This document shows positions 52,141 through 61,795 of a DNA stretch of 64,000 nucleotides, one piece after another; positions within the stretch are counted from its first letter, which is position 1; each line of letters starts with the position of its first letter. The position numbers were made by a program, and so were the translations under genes. The notes beneath the pieces are model-generated. The model was not told the origin of the DNA, did no database searches, and saw nothing but the letters and a program-made list of their open reading frames with translations. This DNA is from Providencia rettgeri. Its GTDB lineage: Bacteria; Pseudomonadota; Gammaproteobacteria; Enterobacterales; Enterobacteriaceae. Where the stretch lies: positions 2,046,001 through 2,110,000 of the forward strand of contig NZ_CP096258.1 of the NCBI RefSeq assembly GCF_023205015.1, in the 5' to 3' direction.

Positions 52141-52751
52141 CTATCCATTTTCAATTTGATAAGCCTGTCCCCTTGGCGTAACTCAAGGTAATTCGGCAGC
52201 ATTGGTGTTGTTTTGCTGTCATAGGAAATATAGTTGAGTTGCCATGTTTCACTATTACTTTTAAATGTGACACTTTTTAGCAGGTGATTTTCATCTAAGG
52301 TGAAATCAGTAGCACGCCCAGGGGAGCCTGTTAACCATGCGGTTAGGTCATCAATTGGAATTTCCATACCAGTGAGCTGATAAATAAGTTCGCTTGGTAC
52401 GTCACTCATATGAGTTTGGCCATCTTTAGTGGTGAGTCGAGCTAAATCAGGTTCAACGGTCAGTTCAAGTTCGCGGGAGCCTAACGGATTAGTTAACAAT
52501 AAACGGTATTTTTCTGGCGTATATTGTTGCCAAAAAAACTTAGCGTACGTTTTTGTCTCCCCTCCATTATAGGCAAAGGAGCCACGTGTCTGGTAGTCAC
52601 GTAACTGACTCAATTCTTGTTGATGTGCTTTCCACTTAGCATCGGATGCGGAGCTGGTTCCTTTAGTGGTTGTTTGTGACGTTGTCACGCAGGCGGTTAG
52701 CAAGACACATGAAAGTGGCAATAGGCGAAAAAAATGTTTATTTATGTGCAT
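52122..52751 (-). CDS. lolB: LolB, outer-membrane lipoprotein insertase
   Basis: 209 residues from ATG ending at 52751, which places the lipidated Cys at residue 21 (LLPLSCVLLTAC), close to E. coli LolB; the frame runs open to 52790, and ATG ending at 52778 is also possible. It receives lipoproteins from LolA and inserts them in the outer membrane. Features: RTRGSFAYNG-type RGSFAYNGGETK, FFWQQYTPEKYRLLLTNPLGS and DDLTAWLTGSPG (the hydrophobic pocket region). Divergent from hemA as in E. coli. Confidence 0.93.
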   Translation of the reverse strand: MHINKHFFRLLPLSCVLLTACVTTSQTTTKGTSSASDAKWKAHQQELSQLRDYQTRGSFAYNGGETKTYAKFFWQQYTPEKYRLLLTNPLGSRELELTVEPDLARLTTKDGQTHMSDVPSELIYQLTGMEIPIDDLTAWLTGSPGRATDFTLDENHLLKSVTFKSNSETWQLNYISYDSKTTPMLPNYLELRQGDRLIKLKMDSWTLKK

Positions 52752-52846
52752 AAAGGGCAAAGTTTGAGTTAATTGCATATCAAATCTCAAAGTTGTATTG
52801 GGCGCTGATAGCAGTCTCTAATTGAGTTACTTGCATTTAAAGATGT

Positions 52847-53263
52847 TCAGTTTAGCGCATTAAGGCCATCAGAGTCATTTATTGCACCAGATGATATACC
52901 TTGCGGATAAAAACCTGTAAATGATTTACCGTTTGTATACAAATAACATAGTGTATTGACGGGGGGAATGGTTTCCAAAAAAATGTTATTAGGCCAATCC
53001 AGTTTGGTCTCATGTGACGTTAAGTTATCAGGATAGACTTCACCCGTCACCATTTGCTTTCTGTGCGAAATAATAGCATCCTCTATGCATCTTATCGCAG
53101 TTAATTTATTATAGTTAATAATGATATGGCTGATAATCAGTTTTATATAACATAGATAAACGATAAAATTATGTTCGGTTTTGATTGATAAAATCGCCAT
53201 TACGTCTATTTTTCGGTTTATTTTTTGGCGTGGGTCATCTTTCTGAAGGATAGGCTTATGCAA
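52847..53263 (-). CDS. Hypothetical ORF in the lolB-hemA gap
   Basis: A 138-codon frame with no recognised family. The gap here is ~600 bases against ~200 in E. coli, and the frame fills most of it. It has one hydrophobic stretch (NFIVYLCYIKLIISHIIINY, residues ~33-52) and an acidic C-terminus. No good ribosome binding site was found, and codon use is AT-driven. It may be spurious or an inserted small gene; upstream in-frame methionines at residues 1 and 22 are equally weak. Confidence 0.25.
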   Translation of the reverse strand: MHKPILQKDDPRQKINRKIDVMAILSIKTEHNFIVYLCYIKLIISHIIINYNKLTAIRCIEDAIISHRKQMVTGEVYPDNLTSHETKLDWPNNIFLETIPPVNTLCYLYTNGKSFTGFYPQGISSGAINDSDGLNALN

Positions 53264-53401
53264 ACCGTAGAAAGAGAGACGCGGATCATCTACAATAGAA
53301 CAATATAAATAACAGTATTGCTAAATTGGTGGGGAAATACCCATCGAGCATTACTGAAAATAATTAGCACTGTAAGCAATGTGAGTAAGTCGTAAAGCAC
53401 A

Positions 53402-54664
53402 ATGACCTTATTAGCCTTAGGCATCAACCATAAAACAGCACCAGTAGCCCTGCGTGAGCGGGTAACATTTGGTCCTGAAAAAATTGACCATGCACTTGAG
53501 GAGCTTCTCAAACAGCCTCAAGTTAATGGTGGCGTTGTGCTGTCTACCTGTAATAGAACTGAGCTTTATTTGAGCCTTGAATCACAAGAGCGAGCTCAAG
53601 AACAGCTAGTAAAATGGTTGTGTGATTTTCATGGTATAACCCAAAAAGATTTACAGCCAAGTTTATATTGGCACCAAGACGACCGAGCGGTGAGTCACCT
53701 AATGCGTGTGGCGAGTGGTTTGGATTCCTTGGTTCTGGGTGAACCGCAAATATTAGGGCAAGTAAAAAAGGCATTTGCACTTTCGCAAGGTAACCATTCG
53801 TTATCGAGCGAACTTGAACGCCTTTTCCAAAAATCGTTTTCTGTTGCAAAGCGTGTACGTACAGAAACCGATATTGGTGCAAATGCCGTTTCCGTAGCAT
53901 TTGCGGCTTGTACGCTTGCTCGTCAAATATTTGAATCACTTAAGCATTTAAATATTTTGTTAGTTGGCGCAGGGGAAACTATTGAACTTGTGGCGCGTCA
54001 TTTGCGTGAACACGGCGTACAAAAAATGATGATAGCGAACCGAACACGTGAGCGAGCGGAGCTATTGGCCAATGAGGTCAATGCGCAAGTCATTTCGTTA
54101 TCGGATATTGATAACCGTTTAGCTGAAGCGGATATTGTCATCAGTTCAACGGCGAGTCCTTTACCTATCATTGGGAAAGGGATGGTCGAGCGTGCAATGA
54201 AAGTACGCCGTAGCAAACCGATGTTATTAATCGATATTGCCGTTCCACGTGATATCGAACAAGATGTTGAAAAATTAAGAGATGTTTATCTCTATACTGT
54301 GGATGATTTAGAGTCTATCATCGCACAGAACCTTGCTCAGCGAAAAGCCGCAGCCGTTGAAGCTGAATACATTGTTGAGCAAGAAAGTAGCCACTTTATG
54401 GATTGGTTGCGCTCACAAGCGGCAGTGTCTACAATTCGCGATTACAGAGAACAAGCTGAGGCCATTCGGGCAAACATGGCTGAAAAGGCCTTGACGGCTA
54501 TCCGTCAAGGTACAGATCCTGAGCAAGTGATCATGCAATTATCGCAACAATTAACCAACCGCCTTATTCACGCTCCAACTAAATCTTTGCAGCAAGCTGC
54601 AGGAAATGGCGATATTGAGCGTCTAAATCTACTTAGGGACAGCTTAGGGCTGGACCATCAATAA
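53402..54664 (+). CDS. hemA: Glutamyl-tRNA reductase
   Basis: 420 residues. First committed enzyme of tetrapyrrole synthesis: NADPH-dependent reduction of glutamyl-tRNA to glutamate-1-semialdehyde. The catalytic Cys50 is in LSTCNRTELYL. NADPH domain ILLVGAGETIELVARHL, and the C-terminal dimerisation domain is complete. The N-terminus MTLLALGINHKTAPVALRERV is typical of enterobacteria. Head of hemA-prfA-prmC. Confidence 0.98.
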   Translation: MTLLALGINHKTAPVALRERVTFGPEKIDHALEELLKQPQVNGGVVLSTCNRTELYLSLESQERAQEQLVKWLCDFHGITQKDLQPSLYWHQDDRAVSHLMRVASGLDSLVLGEPQILGQVKKAFALSQGNHSLSSELERLFQKSFSVAKRVRTETDIGANAVSVAFAACTLARQIFESLKHLNILLVGAGETIELVARHLREHGVQKMMIANRTRERAELLANEVNAQVISLSDIDNRLAEADIVISSTASPLPIIGKGMVERAMKVRRSKPMLLIDIAVPRDIEQDVEKLRDVYLYTVDDLESIIAQNLAQRKAAAVEAEYIVEQESSHFMDWLRSQAAVSTIRDYREQAEAIRANMAEKALTAIRQGTDPEQVIMQLSQQLTNRLIHAPTKSLQQAAGNGDIERLNLLRDSLGLDHQ

Positions 54665-54695
54665 CCACATTTTAATCATAGGTCTTATATAACGA

Positions 54696-55778
54696 ATGAA
54701 GCCTTCTATTGTCGCAAAACTAGAAGCATTACAAGAACGCTACGAAGAAATTGAAGCGCACCTTGCTGATGCAGGGGTAATCTCCGATCAAGACCGTTTT
54801 CGTGCTTTATCAAAAGAATATGCTCAATTATCTGATGTTGCTAAATGTTTTAGCGCGTGGCGCACAGTACAGGATGACATCGAAACAGCTGAAATGTTGT
54901 TAGACGATCCTGAAATGAAAGAAATGGCTCAAGAAGAGCTAAAAGAAGCTAAAGCGCGCAATGAAGAGCTTGAACAGCAATTACAATTGTTGCTGTTGCC
55001 GAAAGATCCTGATGATGAATATAACTGTTTCGTTGAAATCCGTGCAGGAGCAGGGGGAGACGAAGCAGCAATTTTTGCGGGTGATTTATTCCGTATGTAC
55101 AGCCGTTATGCGGAAAACAACCGTTGGCGTGTTGAACTCATGAGCACGAGTGATGGTGAACATGGCGGTTTTAAAGAAGTTATCGCGAAAATTTCGGGTG
55201 ATAGCGTTTATGGACGCTTAAAATTTGAGTCGGGCGGCCATCGTGTTCAACGTGTTCCTGAAACTGAATCTCAAGGTCGTATTCATACATCTGCTTGTAC
55301 TGTGGCGATTTTGCCTGAGCTACCGGAAGCTGAGTTGCCTGAAATCAGCCCTGCGGACTTACGTATTGATACCTTCCGTTCATCAGGCGCGGGTGGTCAG
55401 CACGTTAACACCACCGATTCTGCAATTCGTATTACCCATATACCAACCGGTATCGTTGTTGAGTGCCAAGATGAGCGTTCACAGCATAAAAATAAAGCAA
55501 AAGCGATGTCTGTATTAGGTGCACGTATTCGCCAAGCTGAAATGGATAAACGCCAAGCCGCAGAGGCTTCTGAGCGCCGTAATCTTTTAGGTTCTGGTGA
55601 CCGTTCTGACCGTATTCGTACCTATAATTTCCCTCAAGGCCGAGTGACCGATCACCGTATTAACTTGACGTTATACCGTTTGGATGAAGTAATGGAAGGA
55701 AAACTGGATTCTCTTATCCAACCTATCATCAACGAATATCAGGCAGACCAACTTTCTGCGTTGTCTGAGCAGGAATAA
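54696..55778 (+). CDS. prfA: Peptide chain release factor 1
   Basis: 360 residues. Recognises UAA and UAG. The GGQ catalytic loop is GAGGQHVN and the stop-reading PxT tripeptide sits in RVPETESQGRIHTS. Starts 31 bases after hemA and overlaps prmC by one base (TAATG), so release factor and its methylase are coupled. Confidence 0.98.
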   Translation: MKPSIVAKLEALQERYEEIEAHLADAGVISDQDRFRALSKEYAQLSDVAKCFSAWRTVQDDIETAEMLLDDPEMKEMAQEELKEAKARNEELEQQLQLLLLPKDPDDEYNCFVEIRAGAGGDEAAIFAGDLFRMYSRYAENNRWRVELMSTSDGEHGGFKEVIAKISGDSVYGRLKFESGGHRVQRVPETESQGRIHTSACTVAILPELPEAELPEISPADLRIDTFRSSGAGGQHVNTTDSAIRITHIPTGIVVECQDERSQHKNKAKAMSVLGARIRQAEMDKRQAAEASERRNLLGSGDRSDRIRTYNFPQGRVTDHRINLTLYRLDEVMEGKLDSLIQPIINEYQADQLSALSEQE

Positions 55779-56611
55779 TGCAGTATACCGAATGGGTCAA
55801 GCAGGCAGCTAATCGGCTGTCTGCAAGTGACAGCGCGAAGCGAGATGCTGAAATTTTACTGGAACATGTCACAGGCCGTAGTCGTACCTATCTTTTTGCA
55901 TTTGGGGAGACAGAGCTCAACGTCGAAGAATTCCAACGGGCTGAATTACTTTTGCAACGCCGTGAGAAAGGTGAGCCTATCGCCTATATTGTCGGTGAAC
56001 GTGAGTTCTGGTCCCTTCCTCTTTATGTCTCTCCTGCAACATTAATACCTCGGCCAGATACTGAATGTATTGTTGAACAAGCCTTATCTCGGTTAACAGA
56101 GCAAAAAAATCACATTTTAGATTTAGGCACTGGGACAGGGGCGATTGCATTGGCCTTAGCATCGGAAATGCCGAAAAGTCAGGTTATTGGTGTGGATTTT
56201 AATCCTGATGCGGTTGCTTTAGCACAACGAAATCAACAGCGTTTGAATATTTCCAATGTCAATTTTATACAAAGTAATTGGTTTGCTTCACTATCAATTC
56301 AACAATTTGATATGATTATCAGTAATCCACCTTATATTGATGAAAATGATATTCACCTCAGTGAAGGTGATGTGCGATTTGAGCCGTTAACCGCTCTGGT
56401 GGCTAAGGATGAAGGCTTGGCCGATCTAATTTACATCATTAAAGAATCCAGAAAATATCTTAAAAATCAAGGGTGGTTGCTTCTTGAGCATGGCTGGACA
56501 CAAGGTCTTGCGGTGCGTGATTTGTTTAAAGTACATGGGTACACCAAAATTGAGACCTGTCTTGATTATGGTGGAAGAGAGCGAATTTCACTCGGTCAAT
56601 GGAATGGTTAA
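55778..56611 (+). CDS. prmC: Release factor glutamine methyltransferase
   Basis: 277 residues. It methylates the Gln of the GGQ motif in RF1 and RF2. SAM site ILDLGTGTGAIALALA, and the substrate-Gln motif NPPYI is intact. Starts inside the prfA stop (TAATG). The next gene is sirB1, with no sirB2 between, unlike E. coli. Confidence 0.97.
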   Translation: MQYTEWVKQAANRLSASDSAKRDAEILLEHVTGRSRTYLFAFGETELNVEEFQRAELLLQRREKGEPIAYIVGEREFWSLPLYVSPATLIPRPDTECIVEQALSRLTEQKNHILDLGTGTGAIALALASEMPKSQVIGVDFNPDAVALAQRNQQRLNISNVNFIQSNWFASLSIQQFDMIISNPPYIDENDIHLSEGDVRFEPLTALVAKDEGLADLIYIIKESRKYLKNQGWLLLEHGWTQGLAVRDLFKVHGYTKIETCLDYGGRERISLGQWNG

Positions 56612-56633
56612 GTGGCATAGCACTGGGAATGTA

Positions 56634-57443
56634 ATGAAAACCATAGCGAATATAGAATTTAATCAACTCCCTTTAAGTGAAGGGATCATGACTGTTTCAC
56701 AATGTATCCGTCATGATTTCCCGCTGATGAAAGTGCAAGCTCAGTTAGACGGCTTAGTCTCATCAGCCAAGTCTTGTATCGATTTAACCGCTGATAACGA
56801 AACAAAAATTCAGCAGTTAACCTCACTTTTTTACCAAGAATGGTCATTTGGCCCAGCTGAAGGTATTTATCTGTTATCAGATATGCTATGGCTAGACAAA
56901 GTACTGTCATCTAAGCAAGGTACGCCAGTGACACTCGGAGCCATCTTTTTGTATGTTGCCGAGCGCCTTGATATTGCGATTTATCCCGCTATTTTTCCTA
57001 CACAATTATTATTTATCAGTGAAAGAAATGATGGCAGCCAATGGGTAATTAACCCTGTAAATGGTGAGTCTTTGTCATTACACACATTAAATTTATGGCT
57101 CAAAGGAACCGTTGATCCTTTTTCTGAATTTTACCATGACCAATTGGATGTAGCAGAAAACAGCGTTGTCATCCGTAAAATTTTTGACACATTGAAAGCG
57201 TCATTAATGGAAGAGAAAAAGATGGAATTAGCGCTGCGAGTTTGTGAAACGCTTCTGACGCTTGACCCTGAAGACCCTTACGAAATTCGTGACCGAGGGT
57301 TAATTCTTGCACATTTAGACTGTAATCATGTGGCGTTAAGTGATCTCAATTACTTTATTGAGCACTGCCCAGAAGACCCGGTTTCTGAAATGATTAAAAT
57401 ACAAATTTATTCGTTGGATAATCATCCAATCGTATTACATTAA
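56634..57443 (+). CDS. sirB1: SirB1 (transglutaminase-like/TPR protein)
   Basis: 269 residues from ATG 56634, the same length as E. coli SirB1; the frame reads through from inside prmC but those residues are not family-like. Domains: transglutaminase-like N-terminal half (GPAEGIYLLSDMLWLDKVLSSKQGTPVTLGAIFLYVAERL) and a C-terminal TPR-like part ending NHPIVLH. Often co-transcribed with hemA-prfA-prmC and kdsA. Function not settled. Confidence 0.93.
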   Translation: MKTIANIEFNQLPLSEGIMTVSQCIRHDFPLMKVQAQLDGLVSSAKSCIDLTADNETKIQQLTSLFYQEWSFGPAEGIYLLSDMLWLDKVLSSKQGTPVTLGAIFLYVAERLDIAIYPAIFPTQLLFISERNDGSQWVINPVNGESLSLHTLNLWLKGTVDPFSEFYHDQLDVAENSVVIRKIFDTLKASLMEEKKMELALRVCETLLTLDPEDPYEIRDRGLILAHLDCNHVALSDLNYFIEHCPEDPVSEMIKIQIYSLDNHPIVLH

Positions 57444-57489
57444 TTAACATACAGGCCAATGTCCCTGTTTCAATATGAAAGGTAAGAGT

Positions 57490-58344
57490 ATGCAGCAGAA
57501 AGTAGTCAATATTGGTGATATCAATGTCGCGAACGACTTGCCGTTTGTGTTATTTGGTGGAATGAATGTATTAGAATCTCGCGATATGGCGATGAAAGTG
57601 TGTGAGCATTATGTCACTGTGACCCAAAAGTTGGGGATCCCTTACGTTTTTAAAGCATCATTTGATAAAGCAAACCGCTCATCAATCCACTCTTACCGTG
57701 GCCCAGGTCTTGAAGAAGGAATGAAAATTTTTCAAGAGTTGAAACAAACATTTGGCGTAAAAATCATTACAGATGTTCATGAGCCAGCACAGGCGGCTCC
57801 TGTTGCCGAAGTTGTTGATGTTATTCAATTACCGGCTTTCTTGGCTCGCCAAACAGATTTAGTTGCAGCCATGGCTAAAACAGACGCAGTAATTAATATC
57901 AAAAAACCTCAGTTTATCAGCCCAGGACAAATGGGAAATATCGTTGAGAAATTTATCGAAGGTGGGAACGATAAAATTATTCTTTGCGATCGCGGTGCAA
58001 ACTTTGGTTATGACAACCTCGTTGTAGATATGCTTGGTTTTAATGTCATGGTTCAAGCATCAAAAGGCTGTCCTGTCATTTTCGATGTGACCCATGCACT
58101 GCAATGCCGCGACCCGTTCGGCGCAGCATCTGGTGGTCGTCGTGGCCAAGTTGCTGAATTGGCAAGAGCTGGAATGGCGGTTGGAATTGCCGGGTTATTC
58201 CTTGAAGCGCATCCAGACCCAGACAACGCACGTTGCGATGGCCCATCAGCACTGCCATTAGATAAGCTGGAACCATTCTTAAAGCAAATGAAAGCAATCG
58301 ACGAAGTTGTAAAAAGCTTCCCTGAGTTAGATACGAGTCGCTAA
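57490..58344 (+). CDS. kdsA: 3-deoxy-D-manno-octulosonate 8-phosphate synthase
   Basis: 284 residues from ATG 57490 (AAAGGTAAGAG precedes). It condenses PEP with arabinose-5-phosphate in Kdo/LPS synthesis. Signature stretches: NDLPFVLFGGMNVLES, KASFDKANRSSIHSYRGPG, LCDRGANFGYDNLVVDM and DVTHALQCRDPFGAASGGRR. The metal-free class is indicated by N in place of Cys in the KASFDKANR loop. Essential gene. Confidence 0.97.
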   Translation: MQQKVVNIGDINVANDLPFVLFGGMNVLESRDMAMKVCEHYVTVTQKLGIPYVFKASFDKANRSSIHSYRGPGLEEGMKIFQELKQTFGVKIITDVHEPAQAAPVAEVVDVIQLPAFLARQTDLVAAMAKTDAVINIKKPQFISPGQMGNIVEKFIEGGNDKIILCDRGANFGYDNLVVDMLGFNVMVQASKGCPVIFDVTHALQCRDPFGAASGGRRGQVAELARAGMAVGIAGLFLEAHPDPDNARCDGPSALPLDKLEPFLKQMKAIDEVVKSFPELDTSR

Positions 58345-58356
58345 GTTAGGCGGCTT

Positions 58357-59259
58357 ATGCAACTCACTGAAGTCGTTTCTATGTTCGGCGCTGATTTGCA
58401 GCGCCGATATGGTGAAAAGATTTATAAAATTACCTTACATGGTGGTTTTAATTGCCCAAACCGTGATGGCACCCTCGGGCGAGGAGGCTGCACTTTTTGT
58501 AATGTAGCTTCTTTTGCTGATGAAAGTCAGTCATCTCAAACTATTAGTGAACAAATTTACCAACAGATCACCCGAATTTCCCGCGCAAAACGTTATTTAG
58601 CTTATTTCCAAGCCTATACCAGCACGTATGCCGAAGTGAGCCTATTAAAACAACTTTATGAAGAAGCCTTACTGCAAGCCGATATTATTGGTTTATGTGT
58701 AGGTACGCGTCCTGACTGTGTTCCTGATTCAGTGTTATCTTTGCTAAGCCAATATCAACAGCAAGGCTATGAAATATGGCTTGAGCTAGGTTTACAAAGT
58801 GCTCATGATAAAACGCTACATCGTATTAATCGCGGTCATGGTTTTGATGCATACCAACAAACAACGCAAAAAGCCCGCAGCCTTGGGCTAAAAGTGTGTA
58901 CACATTTGATTTGCGGGTTACCCGGTGAAAATGCCCAAATGAATATGCAAACACTTGATAAAGTCCTTGAGTGCGGAACGGATGGCATCAAACTTCACCC
59001 TTTACATATTGTCGAAGGTAGTGTGATGGCCAAAAGTTGGCGAGCAGGACGTTTGGCAACGCTTTCTCTGGATGAATATACTGAAATTGCGGGTGAAATG
59101 GTGCGCCATACTCCGACTGACATTGTCTACCACCGTATCAGTGCCAGTGCAAGAAAGCCAACTTTGCTCGCCCCGAACTGGTGTGAAAATCATTGGGTGG
59201 GAATGAATAATTTATATCAATATTTCTTAAAATGGGGCGGGCAAGGCTCCGCGCTTTGA
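58357..59259 (+). CDS. yhcC: YhcC-type radical SAM protein
   Basis: 300 residues. The iron-sulfur cysteines occur in FNCPNRDGTLGRGGCTFCN (residues ~31-49), the spacing of the YhcC/TIGR01212 family rather than the usual CxxxCxxC. Later motifs: LGLQSAHDKTLHRINRGH, CTHLICGLPGE and HPLHIVEGSVMAK. In E. coli yhcC is next to gltB, and here it is 12 bases after kdsA. Reaction unknown; tRNA modification has been suggested for relatives. Confidence 0.88.
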   Translation: MQLTEVVSMFGADLQRRYGEKIYKITLHGGFNCPNRDGTLGRGGCTFCNVASFADESQSSQTISEQIYQQITRISRAKRYLAYFQAYTSTYAEVSLLKQLYEEALLQADIIGLCVGTRPDCVPDSVLSLLSQYQQQGYEIWLELGLQSAHDKTLHRINRGHGFDAYQQTTQKARSLGLKVCTHLICGLPGENAQMNMQTLDKVLECGTDGIKLHPLHIVEGSVMAKSWRAGRLATLSLDEYTEIAGEMVRHTPTDIVYHRISASARKPTLLAPNWCENHWVGMNNLYQYFLKWGGQGSAL

Positions 59260-59279
59260 CTTCTTTAATGAGAACAACT

Positions 59280-60014
59280 ATGAAATCAAATTATTATAAA
59301 GCTATTATCGTTTCATCTCTAATTACGTTTTCTTTTCAAGCCATAGCTCAACTTGATATTACTCCTGAAGATAAACAAAAATTTGTACAAACTCACCAAA
59401 AAGCAGTCAAGAAAGATGCCCTTGCTCAGTATCAACTTGCTCAAATGTATTTTTCCGGTTTAGGTGTCCTACAAAATCTTAACAGTGCGCGTTTATGGGC
59501 AAATGAAGCGGCAAAAAATGGTAATGGGGATGGTTATGCATTATTGGCAGATATCAATCTATTAAGTGATAGTTATTTTTCGCAGGAATTGGCTGATGCC
59601 CGTAAATACGCGACAAAAGCGGTTGAAATGGGCAGTACGCGTGGAAAAATCAGTTTAGCAGAGTCATTGATAAATCCAATTGCAGGCAAAACGGATTATC
59701 AACAATCGATAGAACTTCTTAATGAAGTTAATGCGTTAAATAACCCGGATTATTTCATTGCGCCTGTTTTGCTTGGTGTTATCTATTTAGATGGTAAAGG
59801 CGTTGCAAAAGACGAAAAGCAAGCACAGCAATGGTTTGATAAAGCAAATGAGATGACTTATCCGGGCTATGCAGAGTGGATGGCTGCATTTAAATTTTCT
59901 GAAGATAACACAGGAACAGTCACCATCGACCAAGCGAAAGCAAAAAAATTAAGAGAAATAGCCTGCGAAAAAGGAAAAAATGCAGGGAATGAGATGTTTT
60001 GTTTCAGTGAGTGA
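59280..60014 (+). CDS. Secreted Sel1-repeat protein
   Basis: 244 residues from ATG 59280 (signal peptide MKSNYYKAIIVSSLITFSF..., cleavage after AIA). Two to three Sel1-like TPR units: AQYQLAQMYFSGLGVLQNLNSARLWANEAAKNGN and PVLLGVIYLDGKGVAKDEKQAQQWFDKANE, with the G-x-G loop of SLR proteins. Probably a periplasmic scaffold. It is separated from yhcC by 20 bases and followed by a strong terminator. Confidence 0.8.
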   Translation: MKSNYYKAIIVSSLITFSFQAIAQLDITPEDKQKFVQTHQKAVKKDALAQYQLAQMYFSGLGVLQNLNSARLWANEAAKNGNGDGYALLADINLLSDSYFSQELADARKYATKAVEMGSTRGKISLAESLINPIAGKTDYQQSIELLNEVNALNNPDYFIAPVLLGVIYLDGKGVAKDEKQAQQWFDKANEMTYPGYAEWMAAFKFSEDNTGTVTIDQAKAKKLREIACEKGKNAGNEMFCFSE

Positions 60015-60019
60015 TAGCT

Positions 60020-60049
60020 AAACCGCCATGCTATTTCACATGGCGGTTT
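60020..60049. terminator. Bidirectional terminator after the Sel1 gene and dauA
   Basis: An 11-bp perfect stem AAACCGCCATG / CATGGCGGTTT (60020-60030, 60039-60049) with an 8-nt loop, then GCTTT. Confidence 0.85.
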
Positions 60050-60064
60050 GCTTTGACATCTAAG

Positions 60065-61795
60065 TTAAGGTGTTGTTGGCTTTTCTGTATCGATAGATCC
60101 CGCTTGTTCGATAGCTTTAACGGCTTCAATTGCATGATCTATTGAGTTATAAAAACTTAGCACGCCTTCAATAGGTGTCACTTTTGCTCTTGCCAATGTT
60201 TTTAATGGCTGGAATGGGATGTCACAAATTAAGATATGGGTATCTTGGCGCACGGCATCTATGAATTTTTCGAAAGCTTCTAAGCCCCCCGCATCCAACA
60301 CAGGCACTGCGTCCCATTGCATAATAATCGTTTTATAGCCTGCGCTTTTGACACGTAATTCATCAAAAATACGTTCTGCCGCTGCGAAAAATAACGGGCC
60401 GTTAATTCTTACAACTAAGCGGCTTTGTTCTTCATCTGTTTCTGGTAGTTGCGTTGAACGGGTCATATTGGCAATACGACGCATAAATAATAAAGATGCG
60501 AGAACAATACCGACAGTGATGGCAATAACCATATCAAATAGAACGGTTAAGGACATGCACAGCATTAATACAATAATGTCATCTTTTGGCGCACGTTTAA
60601 TCAGGTAAACGACTTTGCCTGCTGCACTCATGTTCCAAGCCACAATCAATAGTAATGCAGACATAGCGGCTAATGGCAGATAAGATAGCATTGGTGCAAG
60701 AACTAATAATGTAAGTATCACCAGTATTGAGTGAATAATTGCAGAAATAGGGGATGTTGCACCTGCACGAACGTTAGCTGCAGAGCGGGCTATTGCAGCA
60801 GTTGCGGTGATCCCACCAAAAAAAGGCGCCGCAATATTCCCCACACCTTGGCCAATAAGTTCACTATTGGAATGGTGCTTGGTTCCTGTCATGTTGTCTA
60901 ATACTACGGCACATAACAGTGACTCAATTGCACCAAGTACCGCCATAGAAAATGCTGCAGGCATTAATGCGGTGATCATCGCCCAGTTAATTGGTGCACT
61001 TCCGGGGAGTTCCCACGGCAAAATAAACTGCGGTAGGATATGAGGAATACCATTACCTTCAGTACCATCAGGTAATAAATAGCTAAATTCAGAGCCGATT
61101 GTTGCGACTTCCATACCAAATAATGAAAGCACCCACATGACGAAAGTCCCGACAATAAGAGCGGGTAAATGACCGGGAAGTTTTAATTTTAATTTAGGCC
61201 AGAAAATAAGTACCAAAAGGGTTGAAAGACCAATTAGTGTGTCACTGTATTGAAACGTGGGGAAGGTATTGCCAATAGCAATGAGCTTATCAACATAGTT
61301 TTCTGGGACATGCGCCATTTGCAAGCCAAAGAAATCTTTAATCTGCATAGTGGCAATGGTGATAGCAATTCCCGACGTAAAGCCTAGAGTGACAGAAACG
61401 GGGATGTATTCAATAAACTTACCAAAGCGAGCAAACCCCATTGCAAGGAGTATGACACCGGACATCAGCGTGGCGACTAATAACCCACTCAACCCAAATT
61501 GTTGAGAGACTGGGTAGAGGATCACCACGAAAGCAGCGGTGGGGCCGGAAACGCTATAGCGAGAGCCACCGGTTACCGCAATGATGATCCCAGCAATAGC
61601 CGCAGTATATAGCCCATATTGTGGCGGAACACCGCTAGCGATAGCCAAAGCCATCGCGAGGGGGATAGCGATAATACCCACGGTAATACCCGCGATTAAA
61701 TCCTTAATGAAGCGGGTAGCCGTATATTTTTCTTTCCAACAAGAATCTATTAGCGCACTAAAAGGGCGCAACCTATTAATTTTTTTTGTACTCAT
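60065..61795 (-). CDS. dauA: SulP-family anion transporter DauA
   Basis: A 576-residue inner-membrane transporter: SulP core with about 12 helices (DLIAGITVGIIAIPLAMALAIASGVPPQYGLY, GGSRYSVSGPTAAFVVI, IEYIPVSVTLGFTSGIAIT) and a C-terminal cytosolic STAS domain (RINGPLFFAAAERIFDEL...DAVPVLDAGGLEAF). E. coli DauA (YchM) takes up C4-dicarboxylates aerobically at acid pH. There the gene lies between ychH and prs; here it is beyond kdsA-yhcC, a rearrangement. Confidence 0.92.
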   Translation of the reverse strand: MSTKKINRLRPFSALIDSCWKEKYTATRFIKDLIAGITVGIIAIPLAMALAIASGVPPQYGLYTAAIAGIIIAVTGGSRYSVSGPTAAFVVILYPVSQQFGLSGLLVATLMSGVILLAMGFARFGKFIEYIPVSVTLGFTSGIAITIATMQIKDFFGLQMAHVPENYVDKLIAIGNTFPTFQYSDTLIGLSTLLVLIFWPKLKLKLPGHLPALIVGTFVMWVLSLFGMEVATIGSEFSYLLPDGTEGNGIPHILPQFILPWELPGSAPINWAMITALMPAAFSMAVLGAIESLLCAVVLDNMTGTKHHSNSELIGQGVGNIAAPFFGGITATAAIARSAANVRAGATSPISAIIHSILVILTLLVLAPMLSYLPLAAMSALLLIVAWNMSAAGKVVYLIKRAPKDDIIVLMLCMSLTVLFDMVIAITVGIVLASLLFMRRIANMTRSTQLPETDEEQSRLVVRINGPLFFAAAERIFDELRVKSAGYKTIIMQWDAVPVLDAGGLEAFEKFIDAVRQDTHILICDIPFQPLKTLARAKVTPIEGVLSFYNSIDHAIEAVKAIEQAGSIDTEKPTTP

